This document shows positions 33,573-44,467 of a DNA stretch of 64,000 bases, one piece after another; position 1 is the stretch's first letter, and each line of letters begins with the position of its first letter. The DNA lies in the NCBI GenBank assembly GCA_030998015.1, contig JARWMV010000241.1:806001-870000 (forward strand), given 5' to 3'. Source of the stretch: Ceratorhiza oryzae-sativae (Eukaryota > Basidiomycota > Agaricomycetes > Cantharellales > Ceratobasidiaceae). Position numbers and translations under genes: made by a program. Below the pieces are notes generated by a model, which saw only the letters and a list, made by a program, of their open reading frames with translations, did no database searches and was not told the origin of the DNA.

Positions 33573-34749
33573 TCATTGCACAAGTGACACTTGGGTGTCA
33601 TCACACCATTTCCTCCAAAGCTCATCCTGTCTCTTCGCCTCCATACTCCACGGACGCACCCATTTCCAGGTAAGCCGGTCCCAGTACATACCCCGGAGCA
33701 CTGGGCTCGTAGGCTTGGCAGCGGTTGAGAGCCATACGGGTACAACTGCCCCCTGCTCATTGTTGATACCAGTCGCGAGGGCAAAGGATCTGAATACATT
33801 GGCTCCACGGCTGACCATAGAGCCGATGCCGGCGGGTTGAGCCCATATCGATGATTTGACAACTCCTTGAGACAATTCGTCAGCTTGATTAGTAGATTCA
33901 GACAACGCATATAGCGACTTACCCGGGTGGCAGGAATGAACAGTGACACCCTCCCAGCGTTCAGCCTTGGATAAGTGGCGTTGGAGAATCATTGTCCAGA
34001 TTGCTTGTGCTGCTTTCGACCGGCTATACAGCTGCGTCGTGTCTCCGAGCGACAGGCTCACACCAACTTTCCCATCGTACTTGGCCAATATGTCACCCCC
34101 ATCGGTGTTTGAGGCAGTAAGGGGGTCACTGCTGTAGAACCCAACTGAGGATACCGATACGATACGAGCGTCTGGTGACATGTGACCACGGTTGAGTAGC
34201 GTGATGGTCAATAGAACGTGGGACAGATGGTTGGACTGATACGTTTGCTCATAGCCATCCGGAGTCACAGCCACCGTACTTGTAAGTCCACCTGTAGAAC
34301 GCATGAGTGAGGGTTACACAACAGGTACAGTTCGCCCATTTACCTGCGTTGTTGATGAGTATATCCACCTGCTTCGAGTCGCGCTGTTCCCATCGCTCCA
34401 AAAAAACCCTGACACTGTCGAAGCTACTGCAGTCTAGAATCTCCAGCTCAATGGCATCACTTCCTGTGTCGGCAACGAGGCTCTTGCGTGCTTCTTCTCC
34501 CTTTGTCTCGCTTCTGCACGCCAGTACCACCCGAGCCCCCATTCCTGCGAGAGCTCGAGCACACTCGTAGCCGATGCCAGAGTTAGCCCCGGTGACTATG
34601 GCAGTTTTTCCATGCAGGTCGACTCGGGGAAGGCGCATGTGAGAGCCGAAAGCCCATAGCCATATGTTGTCAAGGTTTGTTCGAACTAGGCTGGCTGACG
34701 CCAGGACAGATCCAACAAGGCGAGAGTGAGATTTTTCGGAGTACGGCAT
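33573..34749 (-). CDS. Classical SDR (retinol dehydrogenase/WWOX-like), tandem copy 2
   Basis: Paralogue of the gene at 30909-32087 with the same three-exon structure: ATG at 34749 (MPYSEKSHSRLVGSVLASAS), TGANSGIG, ILINNAG, RIVSVSSVGFYSSDPL, LYSRSKAAQ (YxxxK retained), HSCHPG, and a C-terminal exon reading VVKSSIWAQPAGIGSM to CDDTQVSLVQ at 33573. Cofactor and catalytic residues are intact, so both copies look functional. The first exon, first intron and start of the second exon are almost identical to copy 1, while the second intron and last exon are clearly diverged (see findings). Confidence 0.85.
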
Positions 34750-34904
34750 AATATGAATGATTTAACTGTAAATTAGGGTGTAAACGAATGATATGTCACT
34801 CACGCAGAGCTGGGACGTTATATACAGTTGGATCCCCCATGACGGACCCTGGCAGTTATGCATAGCTCCCAGTAATGCACGAGACGGCCCAAATTGGAAA
34901 TTCG

Positions 34905-34983
34905 GGCTCGGCGACTGACTAAGACTTGGGCCCCACGGCTCGGATGACTAAGACTCGGTCTCGGCGACTGGCTAAGACTCGGG
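34905..34983. repeat. Three imperfect direct repeats around GACTAAGACT
   Basis: Three spaced units with the core CTCGG(CGACTG)A/GCTAAGACTYGG: 34905-34930, about 34937-34958 (with a 5-base deletion) and 34960-34983. They lie about 155-235 bp upstream of the SDR copy 2 start. Such a cluster could be a minisatellite or a set of regulator-binding sites. Confidence 0.5.
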
Positions 34984-34989
34984 CAAACA

Positions 34990-35697
34990 ATACACTGCCA
35001 CATCTCAAGAAGTCAACTGTTCTTTAGAGGTGGTTGGCCAATCTTAACGCTAAGATGGCCAATAAAGGCTGGAAAGTTTTGCTGCTTTGAGATAGTGCTC
35101 TGTCGCAAATTAAAGATACGAGCAAATACACAAACGTCCGTGTTGAGCGCTTCGCACCTAACATGAACAAAGTCAAAGCACGTATAGAAAGGCAGAGCCT
35201 GGAACGAAGAAAAAGTAACGATTAGGAAAAAGCGGGACGTCAGGCTACGAAATGGGAAGTACGGACGGCGCGTGAGGCGCGTTCACGTGATTGGGATGCA
35301 TTCCATTCCTTCATCGCTAGGGACCCACACCCTTGGGGTCGTGATTCCCGATAATGTTAATCGACTTGGTGAATTTATACCACTGAGGTCTTATCCATCT
35401 CCATGATTGCGATTTAGCTTCAGAAAATCACTTTTTGTGCCATATTCATTTCCTCCACCTCATTTACGGCCATCCTGATGGCGTTATATCAATGGCTTCC
35501 GACTCGGTCAACATGTAACACAAGGCCTACAATATTGCTATAAGGCGCCCCCATTCCCTCCATGTAAATCTTAGTCTATTGTGGGCGCTGAACATTGTAT
35601 GCTGCCACCATGATCATCCTGGCAGGCGTGATGCAATACTGCGCTTCCAACACTCGGCATACTCAACATGGGTGCTAGGGAAAAGCTACGCTTTGCA
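34990..35697. other. Intergenic, nothing recognised
   Basis: No gene supported. A TCACGTGA palindrome occurs at about 35283. Confidence 0.35.
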
Positions 35698-36090
35698 CTA
35701 TTCTAAATTAAATGCGGGGTTGGATTTCTGGATGACAGTTATTCTACGTTCATCCATAGCGTCTACAATGGTTTCCTCTATGAAAGGGGCTTCGAGATCC
35801 CTTCTTGATCGTCGCCTCTTGCGTAAGCTATCGTTTGTGTGGTATAAACTGATACTCATCCAGCTCCGAGAGCCCATGGGTGGATCCATTCATCTTTGAG
35901 AATAGTTCAGAATGAATAGCATTTTGAGGAATACACGCCCTTTGTTCCCTCATCCAACGCTGTTCCTTGAGTTCCGCGTCGTTGACCGTCGGTGCCATGG
36001 CAGCGAAGAGAACTTTGTCGATCACCGTCCCGAGGGTAACAGTTGCGCGAGCGACAAATGGTACTTGTCATGTAAGCACTGCGATCAATA
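35698..36090 (-). CDS. Small unidentified minus-strand gene or remnant
   Basis: Minus-strand reading gives VPFVARATVTLGTVIDKVLF and AAMAPTVNDAELKEQRWMRE, then HSELFSKMNGSTHGLSELDE. After a +1 frame change near 35855 it continues RKRRRSRRDLEAPFIEETIV and ends DERRITVIQKSNPAFNLE at 35698. Composition is protein-like and the frames join in order, but the only GT...AG pair across the change is too short (about 28 nt) for an intron. No family recognised. Either a small gene with a missed intron or a decayed one. Confidence 0.3.
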
Positions 36091-36173
36091 GTTTATCCAT
36101 GGGCTGCAATTAAGCATGGCTGGAATGAAAGCATGAAATAGACCTGGGGCACTATAGACATGGAGTCCATGTG

Positions 36174-36182
36174 ATCACGTGA
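36174..36182. promoter_or_regulatory. E-box ATCACGTGA upstream of the SREBP gene
   Basis: The sequence ATCACGTGA lies about 150 bp upstream of the SREBP start codon. SREBPs, because of the tyrosine in the basic region, bind both ATCAC-type sterol regulatory elements and ATCACGTGA E-boxes, and fission yeast Sre1 is known to activate its own gene. Autoregulation here is inference. Confidence 0.4.
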
Positions 36183-36329
36183 CTGTCGGTGCAATGAATC
36201 GTACCACATGTACAGCCACTAAGTGGTGCGATATTGATCAGCTACGACCAGCAACGGCCGGCGTTCAGCTCTGCACCACCACAACCACTTGCTCTCCTAT
36301 ATTCTCACTTCAAACCAGCCCAGACGGCA

Positions 36330-39096
36330 ATGAACTACGACCCACTGTCCCCCGCGGGGTCTCTATCGCCACCCTCGATTTCCAGCGGCGATACCGACTC
36401 GGACGACCAGCACGCGTCGTCGCCGTCTCACTCGTTTGCCTACTATCAACCTAACAACTCCCACTCTTCCTCCTCGTCCCACACATCCGTTTCGGAGAGC
36501 CCCAATCTCGATTTTGCACAGTTTTTGCCAGATATCGGACTCCAAGCTACGATCGAGGAGCTTGGAATGTCCATTGACGGATGGGAACAGTGGAACGATA
36601 AACAAATTGATCCTGCTATGCTCTTTGTTGATTTTGACGGCTGGGTGGTACGAGCATTCCTGTGACTCCGGCTACTACGCACAGTTCTCTTTCCCCCGCA
36701 AACCACCCAATTACTCCCCCTACTCCAGCCATGATCCCCAATATGGCTATGCAAAGAACAAGTTCTCTTCTGCTCGCGCATCCCATCTACTCTCGGTTCC
36801 TCGTGCGCCGTCTCCGACAACCGAGGTCAGGAAACCCAAGGAACCAACGTTGAGCGCAGCGGATGACATCGCCCAACGGATTCTGGCCAGGACTCGCCCG
36901 CAGGCCGCCAAGCCCCAGCTGGCTCAGCAACAACCACATGTTCCGGGCTCGATGCCAGGAATAGTCATGCCGAGTCTCCCTCCGGTCCCCAGGTCTGGCG
37001 CCGTTCCCGCCAACGCCGCTGCCGGCGTGCCCGGCATTCAAGACATGAACGGGTACATGCCCATGCAACTAGGTATATTAGCCCACTGAGACGTCATCAT
37101 ATTCGCTAACTCCGAACTAGATCCCAACAATGCAGCGCTTACGAACGAGTACATCGCCATGCTTCAAAATGCTCAGGCTATGCCCGACTTTTTCTCTAAT
37201 GCATTCAACGCATCAGCCCCGTCTGGTGTTGCTCAACAGCCTCCGACCCTACCAAACCCAACCCCAACCAGAACCAGGCTGCCCCCACTCGGGTCAAACG
37301 GCTCCACCCTTGCGCACTAAGACATCTCATACCACCATTGAGCGCCGCTATCGTACGAACCTCAACACACGTATTACCGCACTCCGACATGCTGTCCCAG
37401 CCCTCCGTGTACTCGACAAGGCCGCATTCCCCAACGAACAACCAGACGAACACGGATTGTGCGATGGTGTTCGACCCGCACGCAAGGCAAGCAAAGCTAG
37501 TGTTCTTGGCAAAGCGACCGAATATATTCGCGTGCTGAAGCGCCGCGAAAAGCGGCTCGAGGGAACTGTTGGTGGCCTCAAGGCTCTTGTTAGGGTCCTG
37601 AGCAACGAGCAGGTCGTGAGGGAATGGGAAGCCGAGTGGGTTCGTGTGCATGGTGGCCCAGAGACAGACTCTATTGGTGCCGATGCAGATGGAAACGATG
37701 GGGAAGGTGACGGAGATGATGACGACAGCGATGGGGATGAGCCCAGGGCTAAGCGTGCCAAGGCTGCTAGCGTGCTTACCGTCCCCACTGGTGCTGCCCC
37801 CCTCGCGGCTGGGGAGAAGCGCAAACGTGGCCGCCCACGCAAGTCCCCTCAGACCGAGACGTTCCCTCAATCCGTCGTGGCAATTGCTCCCGCTCCAAGC
37901 TCGTCCAATGACAACGGGAAATATCTTCTTGGCGTGTTCTTATTCTTTTCGTTCTTCAAGGGAGGCGCGAAACATGCACCGGCTCACGGACACACTCACG
38001 TGGGCTCAGTGATCTCGCGTGCTGGATCAGTGATCAGCTCTCCGTCCGAGGTCGTCCAATCTCCATGGGATTTGGCACACTTGATGCACACTGTGTTTTC
38101 GATTGCGCTATTGGTTTGGGTTCTGTGGGGCTGGATTACTTCGCTGAGTGAGTCCAGGCGAGGAAAGGATGGCTGCATGAAGAACGCAAAAGATGTCTTG
38201 ACCAAAGGTAGATATAGAAATTATCTACTGCTGAGATTGACTCTGACTATTTGATATCCTCCAGGACGTGCCGCTTCGAGTCTTACCCGTTTATGGACCG
38301 CGGTCCAGCTTTACTTTTCTGGACCCGAGACAAATGAGACGCAATGGGAAGCTGTGCTGGGTCTTTTGCTCGCTCCGGTTTGTGCGCCACTCGCTCGACG
38401 TTTCTGGGGTCGCGCGCGTGAGAGTCTAGACTATACCAACCTCGCCACTGACCAGGATGAACCCGAAACACCCCTCACACCCAAACCCCAGGCTGCAGAT
38501 CCCAACTTTGTGCGTCGTGCCGTACTCGGGCTAGAGGTGGAAGATGCCGCAGGGGCATACATATCCGCGCTTTCTGGAAGCGGAGTTGGTGGAGACGAAG
38601 ATGTCGAGAGCGAAGACGTCCTGGATTTCATTGCGGCCGCACAGGTTGTCGACGTCATGTTCGAGGTCGCTGCCAAACGATTTGTCGAGGTTTCGGTGGA
38701 GAGGAGAGTGTTGAGCACCAAGGGGAAGAGGAAGCCGTGAGGCATGCGATTCGCCTGGGTGCTGGGCTGAAGAGTCAGCGCGTGCGAGAGGTCGTCAGGT
38801 TCTGGGAAGCCGTCTGCGGCAATCAACCGTTCACACTCACCTCGTCGAGTTTCCCAGAGGCGCTGGAATTCGAGGGCGAGTCGGGCAAGCTGCAGGGTGT
38901 GCGGCAAGTCGTCAAGGCGCTCGACTTGTACCGCAAGGTGTATCCTGACGTCGTGACGACGCCGACTCCCAATATCCCCAATGGCAATGAGCTGGCGCTG
39001 AGGGTTGCGCTCGGCGGAGCTGTGTTCGACTCGACTGACGAGTTGGAGAACGCGCGGGATCGAATCGTCGATCGATTGGTCGGGGTGCAGGGGTAG
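36330..39096 (+). CDS. SRE1: Sterol regulatory element-binding protein homologue (SREBP/Sre1, membrane bHLH)
   Basis: Membrane-tethered bHLH-zip factor that in fungi controls sterol synthesis and low-oxygen adaptation after release from the ER/Golgi membrane. The start MNYDPLSPAGSLSPPS leads a Ser/Pro-rich activation region. The basic helix THTTIERRYRTNLNTRITAL-like segment (about 37330-37390) contains ERRYR, whose tyrosine is diagnostic of SREBPs. Helix 2 is KASVLGKATEYIRVLKRREK. An acidic run (DDDDSDGDE) and a KRKRGRPRK AT-hook-like motif follow. Two hydrophobic segments (LLGVFLFFSFF; LMHTVFSIALLVWVLWGWI) are the expected membrane hairpin. The bHLH frame is reached through a 52-nt intron near 37226-37277; another short intron (or indel) near 38700-38735 joins the C-terminal exon. 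Stop at 39096. Confidence 0.85.
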
Positions 39097-39531
39097 ATGG
39101 GATGAAGGAAGAAAAGAAAGTTTTGGACCGTGTCTTTGGTATTCGTTCTTGTCGCTGTTTTCGTCTAAGTTGCGAGTTGAGCGGACTTTTTGTAAAGGCT
39201 TGCGTTTGTATGTTTGATAGATTTAGTATACCCCTAATACAGCTGGGCGTTCAATTCTCAGACAGGAGGATATGCTTGGAACGGGAATGGCTCGAACCAA
39301 GAGGTTGGCACGGTTGCCCTTTCAGTCTTTGGCTTTGCAATGGCCAAAATAAAAATTAAAGGGCCCAAGAGAATATCGGCTATACTGAGTGGTGGTTAGG
39401 TAGATCCGCTCCTGCGAGAGCCGAGCTCATTGCGGCCTGGTGTGGAGATTAACATTGTGATCGAGGTGGCTGGAGCTGTGCTGGCCGACCTCACACACGA
39501 TCGGCCCCGTCCACAGCAGACCGGCGCTTAG
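39097..39531. other. Intergenic between SRE1 and CIA1, nothing recognised
   Basis: 3' flank of SRE1 and promoter of CIA1; no recognisable element. Confidence 0.4.
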
Positions 39532-41039
39532 ATGATCTCGGTCAAATCTCGACATCCACCTGCACCAACAGACGCTGGGCATATGGGCGACAAAAAGTAC
39601 ATTCTTCGGCAAATCTATTCTCTCGCGGGTACGTTCTGACGTTCCTGCTCGATTCCTGTCCTCGGATAATACGGGTTGGGCAGGGCACGAAGACCGAGCC
39701 TGGCAGGTTGCCTGGAACCCGGATCGTGCGCTCCTCGCGTCGTGTTCTACGGACAAGACCGTGAGGCTTTATTCGTACTTTACCCCGGCCCCCGAAGCGC
39801 AGGAACATGATTATCGATTTGCCCCGGCGACGACCATCCCGACCGGCCATACACGCACCGTCCGTGCGATTGCGTGGGCTCCTGGCGGCAAGACGCTTGC
39901 TGTTGGTTCGTTTGATTCGAATCTGTCCGTCTGGGAGGAGAGCGCAGAAGAACAGGGCGAGTGGGAGATGGTCGCCCAGCTCGAGGGGCACGAGAACGAG
40001 TGCAAGAGCGTGGCGTATTCGCACGGCGGCACACTCCTTGCCAGTTGCAGCCGAGACAAAAGCGTTTGGATTTGGGAAGGCAAGTTTCATTTCAATGCCC
40101 ATATCAACCGGAAAAACTACGGGGTGAATGCGCTCTGACCGTGTTGCACAAATATAGTGCAACCCGACTCGGAATTCGAATGTATGAGCGTCATGATGGA
40201 GCATTCGCAAGACGTCAAGGCTGTTGCATTTCACCCAAAGCAGGACATCCTGGCATCAGCCTCGTACGACGACACGATCAAGTTATACATCGACGATCCG
40301 TCAGACGACTGGTATCCGTTTGCGACCCTCAAAGGTCATTCGTCCACCGTCTGGTCCATCGCGTTTAGTCCGTGCGGGCGGTATCTCGCATCGAGTTCAG
40401 ACGACAAGACTATAAGAGTCTGGAAACACATCGCTTCTGGCTCGGGCATCCGCGAGCCCGGTGATTGGCGCCCTGCCCTGGACTGGGAGGCCCACTCGCG
40501 ACCCATTTACTCTATCTCTTGGGGTAAAGGCGACAGCACGGGTCTAACCGGTTCTGTCGACAATCTCGGATGGATTGCTAGCACTGGAGGGGATGGCCGA
40601 ATTCGCATCTGGAAGGTAAGCAGAATATGACTCCCCTCATCCAGCCTATGGATATCAAACTCGAGGAGTCTAGATATCCGAGGACCTGGAAACATCAGCG
40701 TTGTCACACACTGAATTATGCTCTTACGATAACGCACATGGTGATTCCGAGGTCAATGGAACGGCATGGTGCCCACGACCGAATATGTACGATGTCCTGG
40801 CCACCGCGGGGGACGACGGAATGGTGAACGTATGGAAAGTGTCTGTGAGTGACGCTAGTTCGGTTCTAGACCGCTTCCAGTGTAGATTAAACTTTGACCG
40901 AAATCCAGGGGGCGTAGATCGAAAAAAGCGCATGTCAAATGAACGCATACTCACCATGGCTTGTGAGGTTGGTAGTAGCCGACGACCGGCATCTCGTTCC
41001 CCGTGCGCGACTTCCAACCTGTGTTTTGGATCTCATTAG
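39532..41039 (+). CDS. CIA1: Cytosolic iron-sulfur protein assembly protein CIA1 (CIAO1, WD40)
   Basis: Seven-bladed WD40 subunit of the CIA targeting complex that delivers Fe-S clusters to cytosolic and nuclear proteins. The start MISVKSRHPPAP (or the internal MGDKKYILRQIYS) is spliced to LAGHEDRAWQVAWNPDRALL, the characteristic first CIAO1 blade, then ASCSTDKTVRLY. GHTRTVRAIAWAPGGKTLAV, GHENECKSVAYSHGGTLLAS, CSRDKSVWIWE, EHSQDVKAVAFHPKQDILAS, GHSSTVWSIAFSPCGRYLAS, SDDKTIRVWK and VDNLGWIASTGGDGRIRIWK follow. The last blade, VLATAGDDGMVNVWKVS, ends near 40843. The frame stays open to 41039, but the last 55 or so codons do not look like CIA1 and probably belong to an intron or 3' UTR. Confidence 0.88.
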
Positions 41040-41486
41040 TAAACCCCCCAAAATAGACCAGTACCCCCTTTCGAACATGGCATTTCTCTCTGTCTCTTGA
41101 GCTGAAAGGCGTGGCCTACCTGCCAAGAGAGCAATTGAATTCCCTTGCGCATTAGAAGTGGCTGTTGGTTGATCCTTCGCGCAGTGCGCTCAGGGGGGAG
41201 CTGATATACAATGAACCTCATGACACACAGCCATCGTGCCTGATAAACCAAGTCATTGCCGTGGCCGGCTTCCTGACGCCCGTTCGACACTGGTCAGCGC
41301 CACGGCTACATACAAAGCGGACGGAGGTTTCGAATCTCCGGTTAGTCGTTCGAGCTTAACCCCCTTCCGTCCTGCAAGTTCATTCGGCAGGTCTTTGCTT
41401 GATCGAAGTCAGACATTTTGTTGTCTATAAGGTATTTTGTCTCGTGCGGCTTTGCCTTCCGTCGATACATGACGAGATTGTGCAGG
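41040..41486. other. Intergenic, nothing recognised
   Basis: A short stem around GGAGG...TCTCC with TTTCGAA near 41325-41345 superficially resembles a tRNA T-arm, but the rest of a cloverleaf is missing. Confidence 0.35.
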
Positions 41487-43887
41487 ATGAGTTCGTCACC
41501 CTCAATCGATCCGCCAAGTGATAGGGATGTACAAGATGTCTCTCCGGTAGCGTCGCCCATTCCTCGAGCCAAACCTTGCCAGCCCTGTTATGACACGCAG
41601 GTATGAGGCATTTCTCATTTGCACTGGCCAATCGTCTCAATCTGCACTGGCGCATACAGCGAGCCTGTGTTCGCCTTGGCAGCCCTAAGGGCAAATGCCA
41701 TCATTGCGTCCTAGCGCAGATCGCCTGCGTACCTATGGGCCAGATCCCAACAACCTCCCGGTAAGCCTTGCCGCCTAGGCTTGATCCATGGCTAATTCTC
41801 CATTTAGTACCTCTCGCGAGCACGACGCTGAAACAGAAGATAAAGAAAGCGTCGCCGACTCGCTTTTGCAGATCTCCCCTGCCCGAGTACCGCCTGCACC
41901 CAGACGAGGAAGCAGTGGAGCAGGCAGAAAAGGCTCGAGCACCGAGCTCACTTCAAGCATTGATGGCAGAGGATCACGGGTGCTGCGTCGAGCGCCAAAA
42001 CCGCCCGGGCGTCGGGCGCCACTCGGTGCGGGGGCAAGTTTTTCGATCGGTGAATTTCCTTTGATCGACGAGGGTGGGATCTGGGCTGACATTTTTCCGT
42101 TCAAGATGCGATTCAGATCGCGAGTTCAACTGTTTTGGTCAGGAAGAGATTTTAGAGCCTTCAGAGTTGGTGGAACTATACCATTTGTAAGTGATATTAA
42201 GATGCTGAACATTAAAATGGACCCACATCACGGTTTGCACAGGTACATGACTAGGTGGAACGTAAGTTTGATCACTTGGCGTCCTCGAAACGCTATTCAC
42301 CCAACCCTTTCACAGCCTTGTGTCCTCGTTTTAGATCCAAACCTGCACACGTTGCACTATCTCGTCAGGTCAAAGTTATTGCTCGCCGTGGGTTGGTTGG
42401 GCGCTTTCAGGCCTGTATGCACGAATTCCTGACAGGTCTCGTTTTGGGTTGGCAGTGCTGGCAGTTGCCGCCCAAGAATACCCTACCCGCCCCGAACTTT
42501 ATGGACTGCTGATGCGTTTTTCGCGTCGAACGGCTGCGGATGAGCTGTTCTATCAGAACTATGACATAGAACAGGTTCAAGCTTTTTTGCTGCTTTCCAT
42601 GTTCCCTGATTGGTCTGTGCCCCCGGATCAGAATCGATCATGGTTAGATCTTGGGTAAGCATTTGTGCTGGCGCGTGTGTGCGTCGTTGCTGAGTTTCGA
42701 TACAGGTGGGCTCTTGAGTAAGAGATGCCCTGTTCCTGCTGTTGGGATATGCTGCTAAAGACTCCATAGGATAGCCAAACGGATTGATATTGGGAAACAA
42801 GTCGCTTCCTACAATGCTGCTAGTGCATCTATATCTGAGCGAAGCGTATTTCGCACTTGGAACATATGCCACAATTTGGACATAATTGCGACTATTCAGT
42901 TCGATAAGCCGTCTGTGCTTGCTGGTGCTATCTCGCCGCGACGCCGTGAATGGCCTGGAAATACGGGTGATGGGTCTTTGGAAAGTATGGTCGGAACATT
43001 GACTGTAGCGCTCGAGCACATCAGTTATCATCTCAGACGACAATCGTCTCGCGGGCTGATGCATGGGGCTGAATTGGTTTCGGGGATTGTAAGTGGAAGT
43101 GTTGGTTACAGATGACAACTGTTGATACGGTTGATGTAGAGGTCAGGCGAGCATGCTGCTAGCGCCTTTTTGATCGATTTGGGCGTCGTGGATACAATGG
43201 TCAATGAGGTCGAGCGAGCCAAGAGTGCGCTTCCAGCCGAAGACAGAGCAGCTCAGGAATTCTGGATCCACTTGGCTGACATGTGGGCTATTTTGCTTCA
43301 TGGCTCCCAATGGCTAACGTTGATAACAGATTGTAGAACAACCAAATACTCGCGCTTGTTACTTATGAGTCGGTATTCATCCATGTACAAAGTGATTAAG
43401 GACTCGGATCTGCGTTTACGAGTGCGTAGGGTCTGGCAGTTGCCTGACTGCACTAATTCGATATTTTTATTTTTATTTTGCAGATGCTCGATTCCGCCAT
43501 GGCTATCATCCAGTCGTATATAGATATCGCTGGGAATTTTGACACCTCAAGATATGCACCTGGGTGTTTCTTCGCATACGGTGTACTTGCAGCCGGTGTG
43601 GCATCCAAGGTTTGTCAGATCCCCACGTGTCGCCCACGTGCGTTTACAAAAAGCGTGCCTTGTTCATTTAGCTCTCTGGTAACGATGAAACCACCCGAAG
43701 CGTCGCGTCGCTATTGAACCAGTTTTTAGTAATTTTGCAACAGTCCCCGGCGGTCGCGGGCAGCAGAAATAGGCAAGGCATTTTTACGAGTCTGGTGGAA
43801 CAGTTTCGAAGCGGCGAAATGTCGGGATTGGTTCATGTTTCCATGATGACGAGCGGGTTTCCCGCTTGGTGGAAGATGTATTTGTAA
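41487..43887 (+). CDS. Zn(II)2Cys6 fungal transcription factor 2
   Basis: Gal4-type regulator. Start MSSSPSIDPPSDRDVQDVSP. The zinc cluster is split by an intron: KPCQPCYDTQ|RACVRLGSPKGK then CHHCVLAQIAC, giving C-x2-C-x6-C-x9-C-x2-C-x6-C. A Ser/Pro/Arg-rich linker follows, then the fungal-specific region: LAVLAVAAQEYPTRPELYGL, FYQNYDIEQVQAFLLLSMFP, IAKRIDIGKQVASYNAAS, SERSVFRTWNICHNLDI (the core tryptophan-containing helix). The final exon, ending GEMSGLVHVSMMTSG and FPAWWKMYL, stops at 43887. Around ten short introns; the exons between 42060 and 42440 are only roughly placed. Regulated genes unknown; the gene downstream encodes a secreted protein on the same strand. Confidence 0.78.
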
Positions 43888-44467
43888 TCTGGGTGTTGTT
43901 GCTTTTTGTTTTTGGGTTATTGAGGTTGTTCGAGACACTTGTTTTTTTAGTCGGGGTGGTTACGGCAGGGACGAGACTACTGTCCTCCCTGACGCTAATG
44001 CCCTATGAACAAAGCTAATCGGGTGATGAGACGTGGGCGAATATTCCAGTTGTGAGAGAATTCATAAATGGTCGCTACGTTCCCATTCTCGGTTGCTAGT
44101 ATCAGGCAAACCGATCAGGGACAACCAATCTGAGCGTCTCGCGCGCAGGCACTGGCCTCGTGGCTCCAATCAACAACGAGAACCTTGACCTATCCTGAGC
44201 TGAGAAATGGAAGGATAAAAAGAGGCCGGTGGGCGACATCGCTTCGCCATCTTGCTATTCAAGGTCACTTTTGATTCTGAGGTCAGTTTTCATAGTCTCC
44301 AGCCAAAACATTATTCGTGCTCATGCTTGTTCTTAATCTAGCTGTGCTCAACACCTTTCCTTTTTTCTACATTCACTTGCCTTGTCGAGCCGTGCTCGTT
44401 TGAATCAATTCATTCGTACCATCCGAAACCGCATATCACCAACCGAATCCGGATACACTCCCTTATC
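43888..44467. other. Promoter region of the secreted-protein gene
   Basis: A TATA-like GGATAAAAAG at about 44211-44220 lies about 250 bp upstream of the next ATG, preceding a pyrimidine-rich leader (44330-44400) typical of strongly expressed basidiomycete genes. No gene otherwise. Confidence 0.4.

Noticed and set aside
37205..37870. Minus-strand frame of 221 codons opposite SRE1
   Set aside because: It is the complement of the bHLH exon, where the plus strand carries a clear SREBP signature.
41315..41350. Possible tRNA T-arm (GGAGG, TTTCGAA, TCTCC)
   Set aside because: No matching acceptor, D or anticodon arms could be found on either side, and the loop is shifted relative to the TTCGAAT consensus.
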